A stretch of 64,000 nucleotides of DNA from Lanius collurio (lineage: Eukaryota > Chordata > Aves > Passeriformes > Laniidae). The notes under the pieces were generated by a model that was given only the letters and a program-made list of their open reading frames with translations, did not search any database and had not been told where the DNA came from. Shown here in pieces: positions 45,301 to 51,189 of the stretch. Position 1 is the stretch's first letter. Each line of letters begins with the position of its first letter. The stretch lies in the NCBI GenBank assembly GCA_020086605.1, contig JACBWW010000028.1:6264838-6328837 (forward strand), read 5' to 3'. The position numbers and the translations under genes were made by a program.

Positions 45301-46381
45301 GCAAGTGAGAATTCAGTAACCAAACCAAAAAACTCCATGGGGCAAGCTCTATTAAAGTAGACAGCTTGCATGTTCAGTTTTGATCACACACACGGTGAAC
45401 TCTTTTGTGTGAAGCTTTATTTTTAAAGGTGCTATCCAGGACCTGGGAGTTGCTTAAAATAAATCTAACGGTACAATTTAAATGAATTAAATTTTTCTTG
45501 TGTTACTTGTTGCTTTCCTGTTACTTTATTTTCCAAAGTACTTTCTGGACTTCTGCAGTCCTCCTCTATATTATCTATATCTAACTCCCTCCAACTCTTG
45601 TTCATTTTGTAGTGTGCTTTCATGTACTTTCAGATTGTCTCTGTTTGCTAAGTGAAGTTCACAGTATTTGCCAGTTTCAGTTTCATTCATGTAGTATACA
45701 ATAAGGCAGAAGAGAGAATATCAGTATTGTTTAAGCTGCGATTTTTCACTGTAGTAGTATTATCACAGCACTGAATCACAACATTAATTATATTGTTCAT
45801 TAACATTTTCTTCTAAAATATCTTGTGGAATAGCCTTGCAGAAAGTTTTTCCAAGTTCTGGTTGACAGAGGAAGCTCAAATTGTTTTCTTGGCTTAGCAA
45901 CAATAGTGCCTTAAGTGCACAGTTTAGGTGACACAATTACAAGCACAAGCTTCTGTTTGGCATATTGCCAGTTAATATGAACGAGTACTCAGGTAATGGA
46001 ATATTCTTTATTCTTACAATTGCTTTTGTAAGTCAGCCTGTACTACCTGTGCTTTTGGTACTCTTAACAATACTCTAAACTTAATAGCTACTTGTAATGT
46101 AAGATTTTTTAGTTTGGTACCTTTTTCCAAAAAAAGATGTAATGTGTCAAAAATATCTCTACTTCAGTTTCTTTCTTTAATAAATCAATTGCCTGCAATA
46201 GAGCTTAATGTGTTCCTTGTGATGCTGGCTATACCTGAGCTACATAACCTAAAGGAGACGTACAGTAAAACAGTTTAGTTTTGTGGTTTCTTTTTATGTC
46301 ATATGTAATTCATGTTACACTTGCAGGTGCTGCTGCTTATTCAAGCGGAGGAAAATGAAAACCATTCAGCGCCACAAATGA
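6247..46381 (+). CDS. CSNK1G3: Casein kinase 1 gamma 3, partial gene (10 coding exons, 5' part outside window)
   Basis: The coding exons are 6247-6316, 18131-18279, 19567-19801, 28347-28432, 28563-28647, 30584-30732, 31727-31822, 32452-32547, 39781-39887 and 46327-46381. All junctions are GT-AG and in phase, totalling 1,128 nt (375 residues and a TGA stop). The product is a CK1-gamma Ser/Thr kinase. The YRDVKPEN catalytic loop, DFGLAKEY, the CK1-specific SIN motif in place of APE, and the C-terminal CCC plus basic tail are all visible. In this family the tail is palmitoylated and anchors the kinase at the plasma membrane, where it phosphorylates Wnt co-receptor LRP6 among others. About 73 N-terminal residues, including the glycine loop and ATP-binding lysine, lie upstream; with them the protein would be about 448 residues, close to the 447 I recall for human CSNK1G3. 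The stretch after the kinase domain favours CSNK1G3 over CSNK1G1 and CSNK1G2. Confidence 0.96.
11168..11190. repeat. Short perfect inverted repeat
   Basis: TTTTGAGATC and GATCTCAAAA form a 10-base stem around the loop ACA. It lies in a CSNK1G3 intron; a second partial copy of the CACAGATCT core follows at about 11,196-11,205. Confidence 0.7.
13329..13348. repeat. Poly(T) tract of 20
   Basis: Uninterrupted run of 20 T followed by AG. It imitates a polypyrimidine tract and acceptor, but no coding exon follows. Confidence 0.9.
18131..18279 (+). CDS. CSNK1G3: CSNK1G3 coding exon (window exon 2): hinge and start of C-lobe
   Basis: The exon begins two bases into a split codon and encodes [20 protein letters not shown], then the hinge segment [11 protein letters not shown], then the start of helix alpha-D/E ([14 protein letters not shown]). 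The hinge [10 protein letters not shown] is a hallmark of the CK1 family and contacts ATP. One residue differs from the vertebrate sequence I remember: glycine (codon 18232-18234, GGT) where an aspartate is expected in LCDRTF. The donor is the consensus GTAAGT, and the acceptor reads TTTTACAG. It ends in phase 0 on a TTG leucine. Confidence 0.95.
18280..19566 (+). other. CSNK1G3 intron of 1.3 kb
   Basis: Donor GTAAGT, acceptor GAAG after a long pyrimidine tract. Unique AT-rich sequence; nothing else recognised. Confidence 0.8.
19567..19801 (+). CDS. CSNK1G3: CSNK1G3 coding exon (window exon 3): catalytic loop, DFG and activation segment
   Basis: The exon encodes [20 protein letters not shown] and continues through the active site. 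The catalytic aspartate of YRDVKPEN is codon 19612-19614. The DFG metal-binding aspartate is codon 19681-19683. The activation segment carries [11 protein letters not shown] (SIN at 19777-19785), which replaces the APE motif of other kinases and is diagnostic of CK1. [14 protein letters not shown] is the CK1 loop involved in substrate recognition. The acceptor TTGAAG follows a strong tract of about 25 pyrimidines, and the donor is GTATGT. All catalytic residues are intact, so this copy should be active. It ends one base into the codon completed by the exon at 28347. Confidence 0.97.
19802..20609 (+). other. CSNK1G3 intron, 5' part
   Basis: Start of the 8.5 kb intron that ends at 28346. Unique AT-rich sequence with the 25-base palindrome at 20511-20535. 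Confidence 0.7.
20511..20535. repeat. Perfect 25-base palindrome
   Basis: ATACTTACAGTT and AACTGTAAGTAT are exact 12-base reverse complements around a single T. It lies about 75 bases before the CR1 that begins near 20,610. Confidence 0.9.
20610..20823 (-). mobile_element. CR1 LINE, minus strand, 3' part (split by an LTR element)
   Basis: The plus-strand text around CCCTTAAGGTCATCGAGTCC and CAACCTGTTCCAATGCTTGA is the reverse complement of a CR1 3' end. The match breaks off in the middle of AAATATC at 20817-20823 and resumes at 21469 with AAATATCCAATC, so both parts belong to one CR1 interrupted by a later insertion. Confidence 0.9.
20824..21468 (+). mobile_element. LTR retroelement inserted in CR1, interrupted by an assembly gap
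   Basis: The insert is flanked by the 7-base direct repeat AAATATC (20817-20823 and 21469-21475). It starts TGTTGCGGTGCATCC; a near copy, TGTTGCAGTGGATCC, starts at 21020. Both lead into a long C run. The second copy continues with a TATA-like GATAAAA near 21,171 and a poly(A) signal AATAAA at about 21,261. The simplest reading is a truncated 5' LTR, an assembly gap covering most of the element, a short internal piece (20909-21019), and the 3' LTR. The exact 3' end is unsure, because the bases before the right-hand repeat do not end in CA. I assign no coding content. Confidence 0.65.
20878..20908. other. Assembly gap (31 N)
   Basis: Thirty-one N follow a run of C interrupted by one G (20844-20877). 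The true gap length is unknown and is likely to be larger, given the interrupted LTR element around it. Confidence 0.95.
21469..22835 (-). mobile_element. CR1 LINE, minus strand, continuation into the reverse-transcriptase region
   Basis: Continuation of the CR1 that starts near 20,610. It holds the reverse complement of CR1 3' UTR and ORF2 sequence: the text near CTCCTTTTCTCCAGGCTAAA, then GGTGAGACTGACTGGCTTGT, then ATGTCATGGTCACTGCAGCC and CCTCATGAGGACTAGGAC. Together the two parts are about 1.58 kb of CR1. Many frameshifts and stops are present, so it is long dead. Confidence 0.88.
23072..23099. repeat. Alternating purine-pyrimidine tract (TG/CG/TA)
   Basis: Twenty-eight bases alternate strictly between purine and pyrimidine, with GCGCGCGC at 23078-23085 flanked by GT runs. 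Such tracts favour left-handed DNA; here it lies in an intron inside repeat-derived sequence. Confidence 0.85.
23158..23290. repeat. TTAAC/TAACA-rich degenerate tract
   Basis: The pentamer TTAAC or close variants recurs about ten times (for example CTTAACAGC twice, AACTTAACAATTTAACAC, ATTTAACCTAACC). The pattern is irregular, not a clean microsatellite. Confidence 0.5.
24066..24099. repeat. Perfect hairpin, 15-bp stem and 4-base loop
   Basis: The arms TATTGCCAATGAGGG (24066-24080) and CCCTCATTGGCAATA (24085-24099) are exact reverse complements around TCTC. It lies in the GC-richer part of a probable LTR-derived repeat. Confidence 0.95.
24412..24436. repeat. Short inverted repeat
   Basis: AACCTGACA and TGTCAGGTT are perfect 9-base arms around GGGAGAC. 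Confidence 0.8.
26981..27050. repeat. A/C-rich low-complexity tract
   Basis: Irregular runs of AAAC, CAAA and AACC, ending in a C7 run. No G occurs in most of it. Confidence 0.8.
28347..28432 (+). CDS. CSNK1G3: CSNK1G3 coding exon (window exon 4): kinase C-lobe
   Basis: The exon completes the split glutamate codon and encodes [20 protein letters not shown] followed by SLPWQGLK. The RRDDLEALG aspartate corresponds to the conserved alpha-F helix aspartate of kinases, and the LPWQGLK turn is shared by CK1 enzymes. The acceptor is TTTCAG and the donor is GTAGTG, a weak donor. The next intron is only 130 bp, the shortest in the window, which could let the exons at 28347 and 28563 be defined together across the intron. 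That last point is inference. Confidence 0.95.
28563..28647 (+). CDS. CSNK1G3: CSNK1G3 coding exon (window exon 5): kinase C-lobe
   Basis: The exon encodes [20 protein letters not shown] followed by EVLCENFP and the first base of the next glutamate codon. [11 protein letters not shown] carries the basic KIG(D/E)xK motif of CK1 kinases. [12 protein letters not shown] leads into the final kinase helices. The isoleucine in TPIEVLC fits CSNK1G3, whereas I recall CSNK1G1 having ALCENFP-type sequence here. The acceptor is GTCATAG and the donor GTAATG. Confidence 0.95.
28648..28751 (+). other. CSNK1G3 intron, start (donor GTAATG)
   Basis: Short unique stretch before the CR1 that fills the middle of this intron. 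Confidence 0.7.
28752..29660 (-). mobile_element. CR1 LINE fragment, minus strand
   Basis: The plus strand begins ATATCAGAATGGGTCAGGTT and TGGAAGGGACC, the reverse complement of a CR1 3' tail. It continues through CTGGGCAACCTGTTCCAGTG and the CAGCCCAGGATGTCACTGGC region. On the minus strand, broken translations such as LDEGAEASS and [10 protein letters not shown] echo the C-terminal part of CR1 ORF2. Length is about 900 bp. Frameshifts show it is inactive. It lies in the 1.9 kb intron between exons 28563-28647 and 30584-30732. Confidence 0.92.
29661..30583 (+). other. CSNK1G3 intron, 3' part
   Basis: Unique AT-rich sequence ending in the acceptor ATCTAG; nothing else recognised. Confidence 0.7.
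30584..30732 (+). CDS. CSNK1G3: CSNK1G3 coding exon (window exon 6): end of kinase domain
   Basis: The exon encodes [20 protein letters not shown], then [29 protein letters not shown]. This closes the CK1 fold. The DYDYLRKLF and [10 protein letters not shown] sequences match the CSNK1G3 paralogue as remembered (CSNK1G1 has DYEYLRTLF and DYAYDWVG). The second leucine of FTDLLD (codon CTT, 30676-30678) is phenylalanine in the mammalian sequence I recall, a conservative change. The donor GTGAGT is strong; the acceptor is ATCTAG with only a modest pyrimidine tract. Confidence 0.96.
30733..31726 (+). other. CSNK1G3 intron of about 1 kb
   Basis: Unique sequence with a 23-base tandem duplication at 30934-30979. 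Donor GTGAGT, acceptor TTTGTAG. Confidence 0.8.
30934..30979. repeat. Tandem duplication, 2 copies of 23 bases
   Basis: The unit beginning AAAGTACATCTCTGCTCAAT occurs twice back to back without a mismatch, which points to a recent replication-slippage event. Confidence 0.95.
31727..31822 (+). CDS. CSNK1G3: CSNK1G3 coding exon (window exon 7): start of C-terminal linker
   Basis: This 96-nt exon is symmetrical (phase 0 at both ends) and encodes [20 protein letters not shown], then [12 protein letters not shown]. It is the serine- and charge-rich linker that follows the kinase domain. The PTPVG start and the QQSKNQ end are CK1-gamma features, and the DPAxSSNREA order fits CSNK1G3. The acceptor is TTTGTAG and the donor GTAAGA. 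Because the exon is a multiple of three, skipping it would not break the frame, but nothing here shows that it is skipped. Confidence 0.93.
31823..32451 (+). other. CSNK1G3 intron upstream of the cassette exon
   Basis: AT-rich sequence. A T/C-rich run (32,404-32,420) lies about 30-50 bases before the acceptor, while the last 20 bases are A-rich. This arrangement weakens the splice site. Confidence 0.7.
32452..32547 (+). CDS. CSNK1G3: CSNK1G3 cassette exon (window exon 8), 32-residue insert, probably alternatively spliced
   Basis: This second symmetrical 96-nt exon encodes [20 protein letters not shown], then [12 protein letters not shown]. From memory, the homologous 32-residue segment is present in the long human CSNK1G3 isoform and missing from a shorter one, and it is a good paralogue marker. 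The acceptor is poor: the 15 bases before TAG are A-rich (ATTCAAAAATGA), and the nearest good pyrimidine run is about 30-50 bases upstream. The donor GTATTT is also weak. These two features fit regulated inclusion. Inclusion or skipping keeps the frame into the exon at 39781. Confidence 0.9.
32548..39780 (+). other. CSNK1G3 intron of 7.2 kb
   Basis: Mostly unique AT-rich sequence. The only repeat recognised is a short CR1 3' tail near 37,905-37,952. Short open frames (for example 34901-35227 plus and 36984-37334 minus) have no domain resemblance and are taken as chance. Confidence 0.7.
37905..37952 (+). mobile_element. CR1 3' tail fragment, plus strand
   Basis: GACCTTCCAGTGGTCCCTTCC followed by AGCCATAACCATTCTGTG matches the usual CR1 3' end. 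It is very short and has lost the terminal octamer repeats. Confidence 0.6.
39781..39887 (+). CDS. CSNK1G3: CSNK1G3 coding exon (window exon 9): C-terminal linker
   Basis: The exon encodes [20 protein letters not shown], then [15 protein letters not shown] and two bases of the next lysine codon. The [10 protein letters not shown] and [16 protein letters not shown] sequences are conserved in CK1-gamma C-termini, and the [10 protein letters not shown] order is CSNK1G3-like. The acceptor is GATTTCAG and the donor GTATGT. The exon precedes a 6.4 kb intron, after which the tail exon supplies the lipid anchor. Confidence 0.95.
42594..42692. repeat. G/T-rich low-complexity tract
   Basis: The plus strand is almost only G and T (GTTGTG, TTTGGG and GGTTTG motifs), with isolated A and C. 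No ordered G-quadruplex spacing is obvious. Confidence 0.6.
44541..44600 (-). mobile_element. Possible CR1 3' tail, minus strand
   Basis: GATCATAGGATAATTCATGTT followed by GAAAGGGAGG resembles the reverse complement of a CR1 end. Only about 60 bases; low certainty. Confidence 0.4.
46327..46381 (+). CDS. CSNK1G3: CSNK1G3 terminal coding exon: palmitoylation and polybasic tail, stop codon
   Basis: The first base completes the lysine codon; the rest encodes [17 protein letters not shown] and a TGA stop at 46379-46381. The three cysteines are the family's palmitoylation site, and with the basic stretch they fix CK1-gamma to the plasma membrane, unlike other CK1 isoforms. Two positions differ from the mammalian tail I remember: leucine instead of phenylalanine after CCC, and methionine (ATG) instead of arginine in KRRKRK. 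The cysteines remain, so anchoring should be kept. The acceptor is CACTTGCAG. The 3' UTR follows in the same exon. Confidence 0.96.
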
Positions 46382-46480
46382 CTAGAACCAAACAGAACAT
46401 GGGAAAATGCTTATTTGTTCAACTGTTGTGCTGTGATCTTAAAAAAATCCAACAACAAAACCCAAAGCAAAAACCTCCAT

Positions 46481-46486
46481 AATAAA
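46481..46486 (+). terminator. Possible proximal poly(A) signal AATAAA
   Basis: The canonical hexamer lies 100 bases after the CSNK1G3 stop codon. Use would give a very short 3' UTR. The sequence downstream is not strikingly GT-rich, so use is uncertain. Confidence 0.3.
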
Positions 46487-46843
46487 CATGATTCTCCAAG
46501 GACTCCCTGAGAAACAATATCATGCCTCTGGGCTTTGATTTGGTTTTTCTGCATCCATCTTTTGTTTCTTTAGTTCATCTGCTCTGAAAGCTTTAAAACG
46601 TATTGTCATATAGGAGTGCTTCTTTGACCATCAACATATGGACCAATGAAATGGTAGAAATGAACAGTATCTTGAGCAAAACTGAACTTGAGAAGTATTT
46701 TTTCTTTCCTAGAAAGTAGTAGCAGTGTCTTAGATAAAGACAGATGTCATAAATCCGTTATTTGAATTTATAGCAGTGTATCTAAAGCAATTTTCTTCAA
46801 AAATGCAGAAGAAAAATACAGGTACACAACTATATTGCAAAAT

Positions 46844-46849
46844 AATAAA
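46844..46849 (+). terminator. Possible intermediate poly(A) signal AATAAA
   Basis: The canonical hexamer sits about 460 bases after the stop, followed by a T-rich stretch near 46,873-46,895 that could act as a downstream element. Confidence 0.4.
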
Positions 46850-48548
46850 ATCTTAAGATTTATTTTAAACTTGCATTGTTTTTCTTCTTTTGCCTCGGTA
46901 TTACTGGTTAGTCAAATTGTTACTGTAGTCAAATTGTCACTGTCTAGTGATATGGAGGAGCCTGGTTTAACTGCTGACAGTTGTTGACAGCTGGTGCTAC
47001 TAATGAACAGAAAGTATTTCCAGTGTCCTCTTGGTTTGAAAACCTGCTTTTATTTTGCCTACAATGAAAATTGCAGTACAGTAGAAATTATAAGAAAGTT
47101 TGTGCAAAGAATACAAATGTTTGTATAATTTGACTTCTTGTAATGTTAACAAGATTGAATTACCTTCAGAAGAGTTCTACAGAGCAAATAATGAATCTGG
47201 TTAAAATGGAATAAGTATTAAAGCCTGTATGTTCACTAAGAGGTAGTTGATGGTTGACAGCATCTTTAACTTGAAAACATGGACGTGCCATGTAAAAGTT
47301 AGAGGCCTATTAGTTGATTATTTTGCTCTTTAGTTTAGAAAACAAATGCAGTGCAAGTGAGTTAGACTTCTCCCTTCACTGCATACTAGCCCAGATCATC
47401 CAAAATTTCCTTCATTTTCTTTTTCTGTAATTTTCTTGTCTTGCAGTGTAAGGTCACTAGTATCATAGGATGTGTCAGGTGCTTCTCTGCCATACAATGA
47501 AGTGCTTGCAATATGAACAAACCAACAGTTGCAGGCAAGGCAGCCCATTTCATATTTTCTTCTTCAGAAAATATATGCTTCTTTTAAAGCCATAATTGTG
47601 GTTTTGTCATGTTTAACTGCCAGGTGTTGAAGAAGGGCTGTGGAAGATGGAAGTGACTAGACAGATTTATTGACCAAAACACAGATTATCTCTGTTTTTT
47701 TTATAATTCTTCTAGAACTAAGTAGCATTTTTTTTCTATCCACAGATGTCTTTTGGCATACTTATTTATTTGTAACCTGTTTTGTGGTAGCATTTAAAAT
47801 GTATATCAAAGCAAAGGTACATATTTGAATTAATCATTGCATTTACAAGGATTTTAATTGTATTTTGTAATTTATTTTTCATTAAGAGCCAAAAGTGTAT
47901 TTTATTGTTTGGGTTATGTGCTTATATGTATACTTTGGGTTTTGTCATTATTACTGTTCACAATCTTAAGTTTTTGTTTTAGAAAACCTGAACTTGGCCT
48001 ACAAACACACTCTGTACAACAGGTCATAAGTTTCCACTCCACCAGAGCGTGTTACTGATTATTTCAAACTCATGAAGTTATTCTTTGTTTTTGTTTGAGC
48101 TGAGAAGTAGGTCAATTGTCTATTCTCTTATGAAAACACATCCTTCTTTGTAGTACTTTACCAGAGTTGTTGCTTGTACATGTGGTATATGTATTTCTCA
48201 CAGACCTGATGAATTTTATTCTTGGAGGTTTTTGATCTCTGCAATGTTTGTATGAGCTGAACTCCATAACAAGACAGTGTGAAAATTATGGACTTAAAAT
48301 GGCTGAATATATAAAAGCTGTTTATTTGCTGAAATGACTAGTATCTAGGCACTTGCTTTTCAACAATTTTTTTAAGTGCTTGATTTTAATGTGGAAGAAA
48401 GTTTTCTTCTAGTAAAGCAGTCAACACTAATGTAGGTATGCCAATATGATTTGCATTTATATACTTTTTCTTCCTGTGTAAAGTAATGAAGCAAACAATG
48501 GCTGGATGTCTAAAACTGAAATACATCCCTGTTTAAATGTAAGAAAAA

Positions 48549-48554
48549 AATAAA
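48549..48554 (+). terminator. CSNK1G3: Probable distal poly(A) signal of CSNK1G3
   Basis: AATAAA is followed within about 20-40 bases by a T/G-rich run (TTTGTGGTTTTCC). It is the last good signal before the block of CR1 and LTR repeats that begins at about 48,858, and is my best estimate of the main transcript end. Confidence 0.6.
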
Positions 48555-48570
48555 GATAGTTTTTTAAAAT

Positions 48571-48857
48571 TTGTGGTTTTCCCCCCTTTCCTACAGTCTT
48601 AGATGAAATGTTTCAGGATGTGCTGAACAAATGTAGTGGTTTTGGATGGCAAGGAATTTGAAGGCATGATTCTCATAATGCTCTCTGACTTACATTTGTG
48701 TTTTCTTAGTTAACAGGTGTTACTGTTATATGTTTTAATAGACCTGATAACAGCAATGGAGAGAGGAGACCTCAATGCACACATTTGAAATCTACTAATG
48801 GATCTGTGCCACCCAGATTAAGACCTGAAGAGGTGTAGGAAATGAATGAGAATAACA
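48571..48857. other. Intergenic spacer after CSNK1G3
   Basis: Short unique stretch between the distal poly(A) signal and the repeat cluster; nothing recognised. Confidence 0.5.
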
Positions 48858-49665
48858 TGTTTTGGATTAGAAGAGACCCTTAAATAACATCTAGTCCAAA
48901 CAGAAAACACCAGTACCTGTCTCCTGACATGAGTGTGGAAATGTTTCACTAGATCAGGTTGATCAAAGTCCCATCCAGCCTGACTTTGAATGTTGCCAAG
49001 GGTGGGGCATCCTCAACTTCTTCGGGCAACTTGTTCCAGTTGCCTGTCTCACCACCTCCATAGAATAAAGGTCTTCCTTCCATCCAGTTTAAACTACTCT
49101 TTCAGTTTAATCTGTAACTTCCTGTTCTGTCACAGGCCTTGGTGAAAAGTCTCCATGTTTTACTCTGCAAGTACTGAAAGCCCAGAATCATCTTTTCTCC
49201 AGGCCAAACAACCCCAATACTCAGCCTTTCCTCATAGGAGGGGGTGTTCTCATCCTCTCATCATTTTTGTTGCCTTCTGTGGACCTTCTCTAACAGGTTG
49301 CAAGTGTTTCTCAGGCTGGGGACCCCAGAGCTGGACACAGCATTGCAGTGGGATCTCACCAGCGCAGAGCGGAGGGACAGAATCCTTTCCCTCACCCTGC
49401 TGGCCACGCTGCTTTGGGTGTGCAGCCCAGGACATGTTTGCCTTTCTGGGCTGAGTGCACATTGGTGGGTCATATCTAATTTTTCATTCACCAGTATCTC
49501 CAAGTCCTTCTCCTCTGGCCTCAGACCCTTCATCCACCAGTCTGTACTTGGACTGGGGGGTTACTCTGGGCCAGGTGCAGGATGTTGAACTTGTTATTGC
49601 TGTCATTCAGAAAGTTTGCATGGGTGTACTCCAAAAGCTTATCAAGGTCCTGAAGTACATAGAAG
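48858..49665 (-). mobile_element. CR1 LINE fragment, minus strand
   Basis: Reverse complement of CR1 3' sequence: the text near GATCAAAGTCCCATCCAGCC, TCGGGCAACTTGTTCCAGTT, GACCCCAGAGCTGGACACAG and TATCAAGGTCCTGAAGTAC. About 800 bp with frameshifts. It begins some 300 bp after the distal CSNK1G3 poly(A) signal. Confidence 0.92.
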
Positions 49666-49689
49666 GTAGCTTTTGATAAAGATGTATTC

Positions 49690-50040
49690 CTAGGTCCGTT
49701 GTTGCAATTAAAGATGGTCTCAAGGATGAAGGCTGGTAGCTGTCTTGGTCACAGTTGATTATGAAATTGTTACATTTAAGATATTTGGCACTATGAAAAA
49801 AATGTTGGCAGAGATACTATCCAGGATTGTGAAAAGAGCGTGCGTTTGGCTTTCAGGGGTGTTTTGGTCCAGGCACCCCAGTGGACTTGTTTATGTACAA
49901 AGAAGGACTGCTGGGTGATGCAGTGGTTGAAGGCTGTCTTGGGCACAGAGATTACAAAATGCTAGAGGTTCTCAGAGAACTGAGGAGGTGGATTAGCAGA
50001 ACTGCCACCTAGGACTTCTGGCAGACAGACTTTTAGCTTT
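49690..50040 (+). mobile_element. CR1 LINE fragment(s), plus strand, upstream ORF2 region
   Basis: Two stretches resemble the same part of CR1 ORF2, before the reverse transcriptase: GGCTGTCTTGGGCACAGAG (from 49,936) with the following GGATTAGCAGAACTGCCACC, and an earlier related GCTGTCTTGGTCACAGTTGA (from 49,740). They lie about 200 bases apart, which implies either a duplication or two separate insertions. Decayed, with no open frame of useful length. Confidence 0.7.
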
Positions 50041-50305
50041 ACATTGGAGCAGATGTCATACAGTATGAAGTATTCCTTTGGTCAGTTTGAGTCAGTTGTC
50101 CTGTTCATGTCCCCTCCCCATGTTGCCCAGCCCCAGCCTGCTGGTAGTGGGGGTGCAGAATGTCGGGGAGACAGTGCTGGTGCTCAGTCAGGGCTGCTCA
50201 GAGGTAGCCAAAGCACCACTGTGTTATCAGCACCTTACCAGTCACCGATGCACAGTACAGCAAGGTGAGGGCTGCTGTGGGGAAAAGAACCCAGCCAGAG
50301 CCAAT
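50040..50305 (-). mobile_element. ERV LTR fragment, minus strand, nested in CR1
   Basis: Read on the minus strand, the block runs from GGCTCTGGCTGGGTTCTTTT through a GATAACACAGTGG and a CCCAGCC segment to CTGACCAAAGGAATACTTC and TATGACATC. This matches my memory of the U3 part of a widespread LTR family in Neoaves. The TATA, R and U5 parts are missing. CR1 ORF2 sequence lies on both sides. Confidence 0.65.
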
Positions 50306-51185
50306 GCAAGTAAACATGATATCCATCTACAAGAACACTGGAAAGAAGATCCAGAAAACCAGCAGGTTTGTCAGCCTGGCCTCAATGCTGGGGAAGGTCA
50401 TGGAGCAAATCATCTTGTCATCACATGGCAATCACATGCAGGACTATCTGGGGATTGGGCCCAGCCAACGCAGGTTTGTAAAAAGCGAGTCCTGTTAAGC
50501 CCACATAGTCTTCTTTGACAAGGTGACCTACTTAGTGGAGGAGGGAAAGACTGGATATTATCTGCCTGGGCTTTAGTGAGGCCTTTGACAGAATTTCCCC
50601 CAGAATTCTGCAGGAGAAAATGGCTGCTCATGGTGTGGACTGGTGCTCTTCTCACTGAGTTAAAAACTGGCTGTGTGGCTGGGCCCAGAGAGTGGAGGTG
50701 AGTGGGGTTACATCCCAGCTGGCAGCTGGTCTTATCTGTGGTCTGAATGAGGGCATTGAGTGTAGCCTCAGTAAGTTTACAGATGACATTACATTGGTCA
50801 GGAATGTCGATTGGCAGGAGGGTAGGAACGTCCTGCAGAGAGACTTAGACACTCTGAATCAATGGGCTGAGATTAATTTAATGATGAACCTTAAGGCTGA
50901 GTGCTGAGTCCTGCCTTTACAATAACCCTGGTCAGAGCTACAGGTGTGGGGGAAGACAGGCTGGAAATGTGCTCAGCAGAAAAGGACCTGAGGATGCTGG
51001 GTGACAGCTGCTGAACACAAGCCAGCTGAGCCCAGAAGAAAGCATCCTGGCCTATATCAAAAATGGTGTGCCCAATAGGAGGAGGGATAGTCCCAGCAGG
51101 GTAGTCACCCTATACAGGGCAATCGTGAGGCCTCAGGTCAAGTCCTGTGTCCAGTTCTGGGCCCCTTAATTCAGGAAGGACATTT
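50305..51185 (+). mobile_element. CR1 LINE fragment, plus strand, reverse-transcriptase domain (decayed)
   Basis: Frame-shifted pieces read like the CR1 reverse transcriptase. They include KTSRFVSLASMLGKVMEQII near 50,360, then GIGPSQRRFVKS, and a FTDD box at 50776-50787 in the place of the catalytic FADD. Further pieces are the RNVLQRDLDTLNQWAEINL segment after it and, at the end, CAGTTCTGGGCCCCTTAATT. Stops and frameshifts occur throughout. The element breaks off at about 51,185, before its 3' UTR, where an LTR-like repeat begins. Confidence 0.88.
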
Positions 51186-51189
51186 TTTT

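Larger units (their letters stand above)
39888..46326 (+). other. CSNK1G3 last intron, 6.4 kb
   Basis: Unique AT-rich sequence with a G/T-rich stretch (42,594-42,692) and a possible CR1 tail (44,541-44,600). Minus-strand open frames at 43501-43830 and 43913-44221 show no recognisable domain. Donor GTATGT, acceptor CTTGCAG. Confidence 0.7.
46382..48570 (+). other. CSNK1G3: CSNK1G3 3' UTR (probable extent)
   Basis: The sequence after the TGA stop shows no splice-linked coding potential and is AT-rich, as expected of a UTR. Three AATAAA hexamers lie in it, at 46481-46486, 46844-46849 and 48549-48554. The last is followed by a T/G-rich stretch, a plausible downstream element, so a long form would end near 48,570. 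No recognisable transposon was seen inside. The first 100 bases hold an A/C-rich low-complexity patch (46,441-46,475). The end position is inferred from the signals and not from transcripts. Confidence 0.7.

Noticed and set aside
50078..50518. Plus-strand open frame of 146 codons
   Set aside because: It runs across the border of an LTR fragment and decayed CR1 sequence and has no continuous protein homology.
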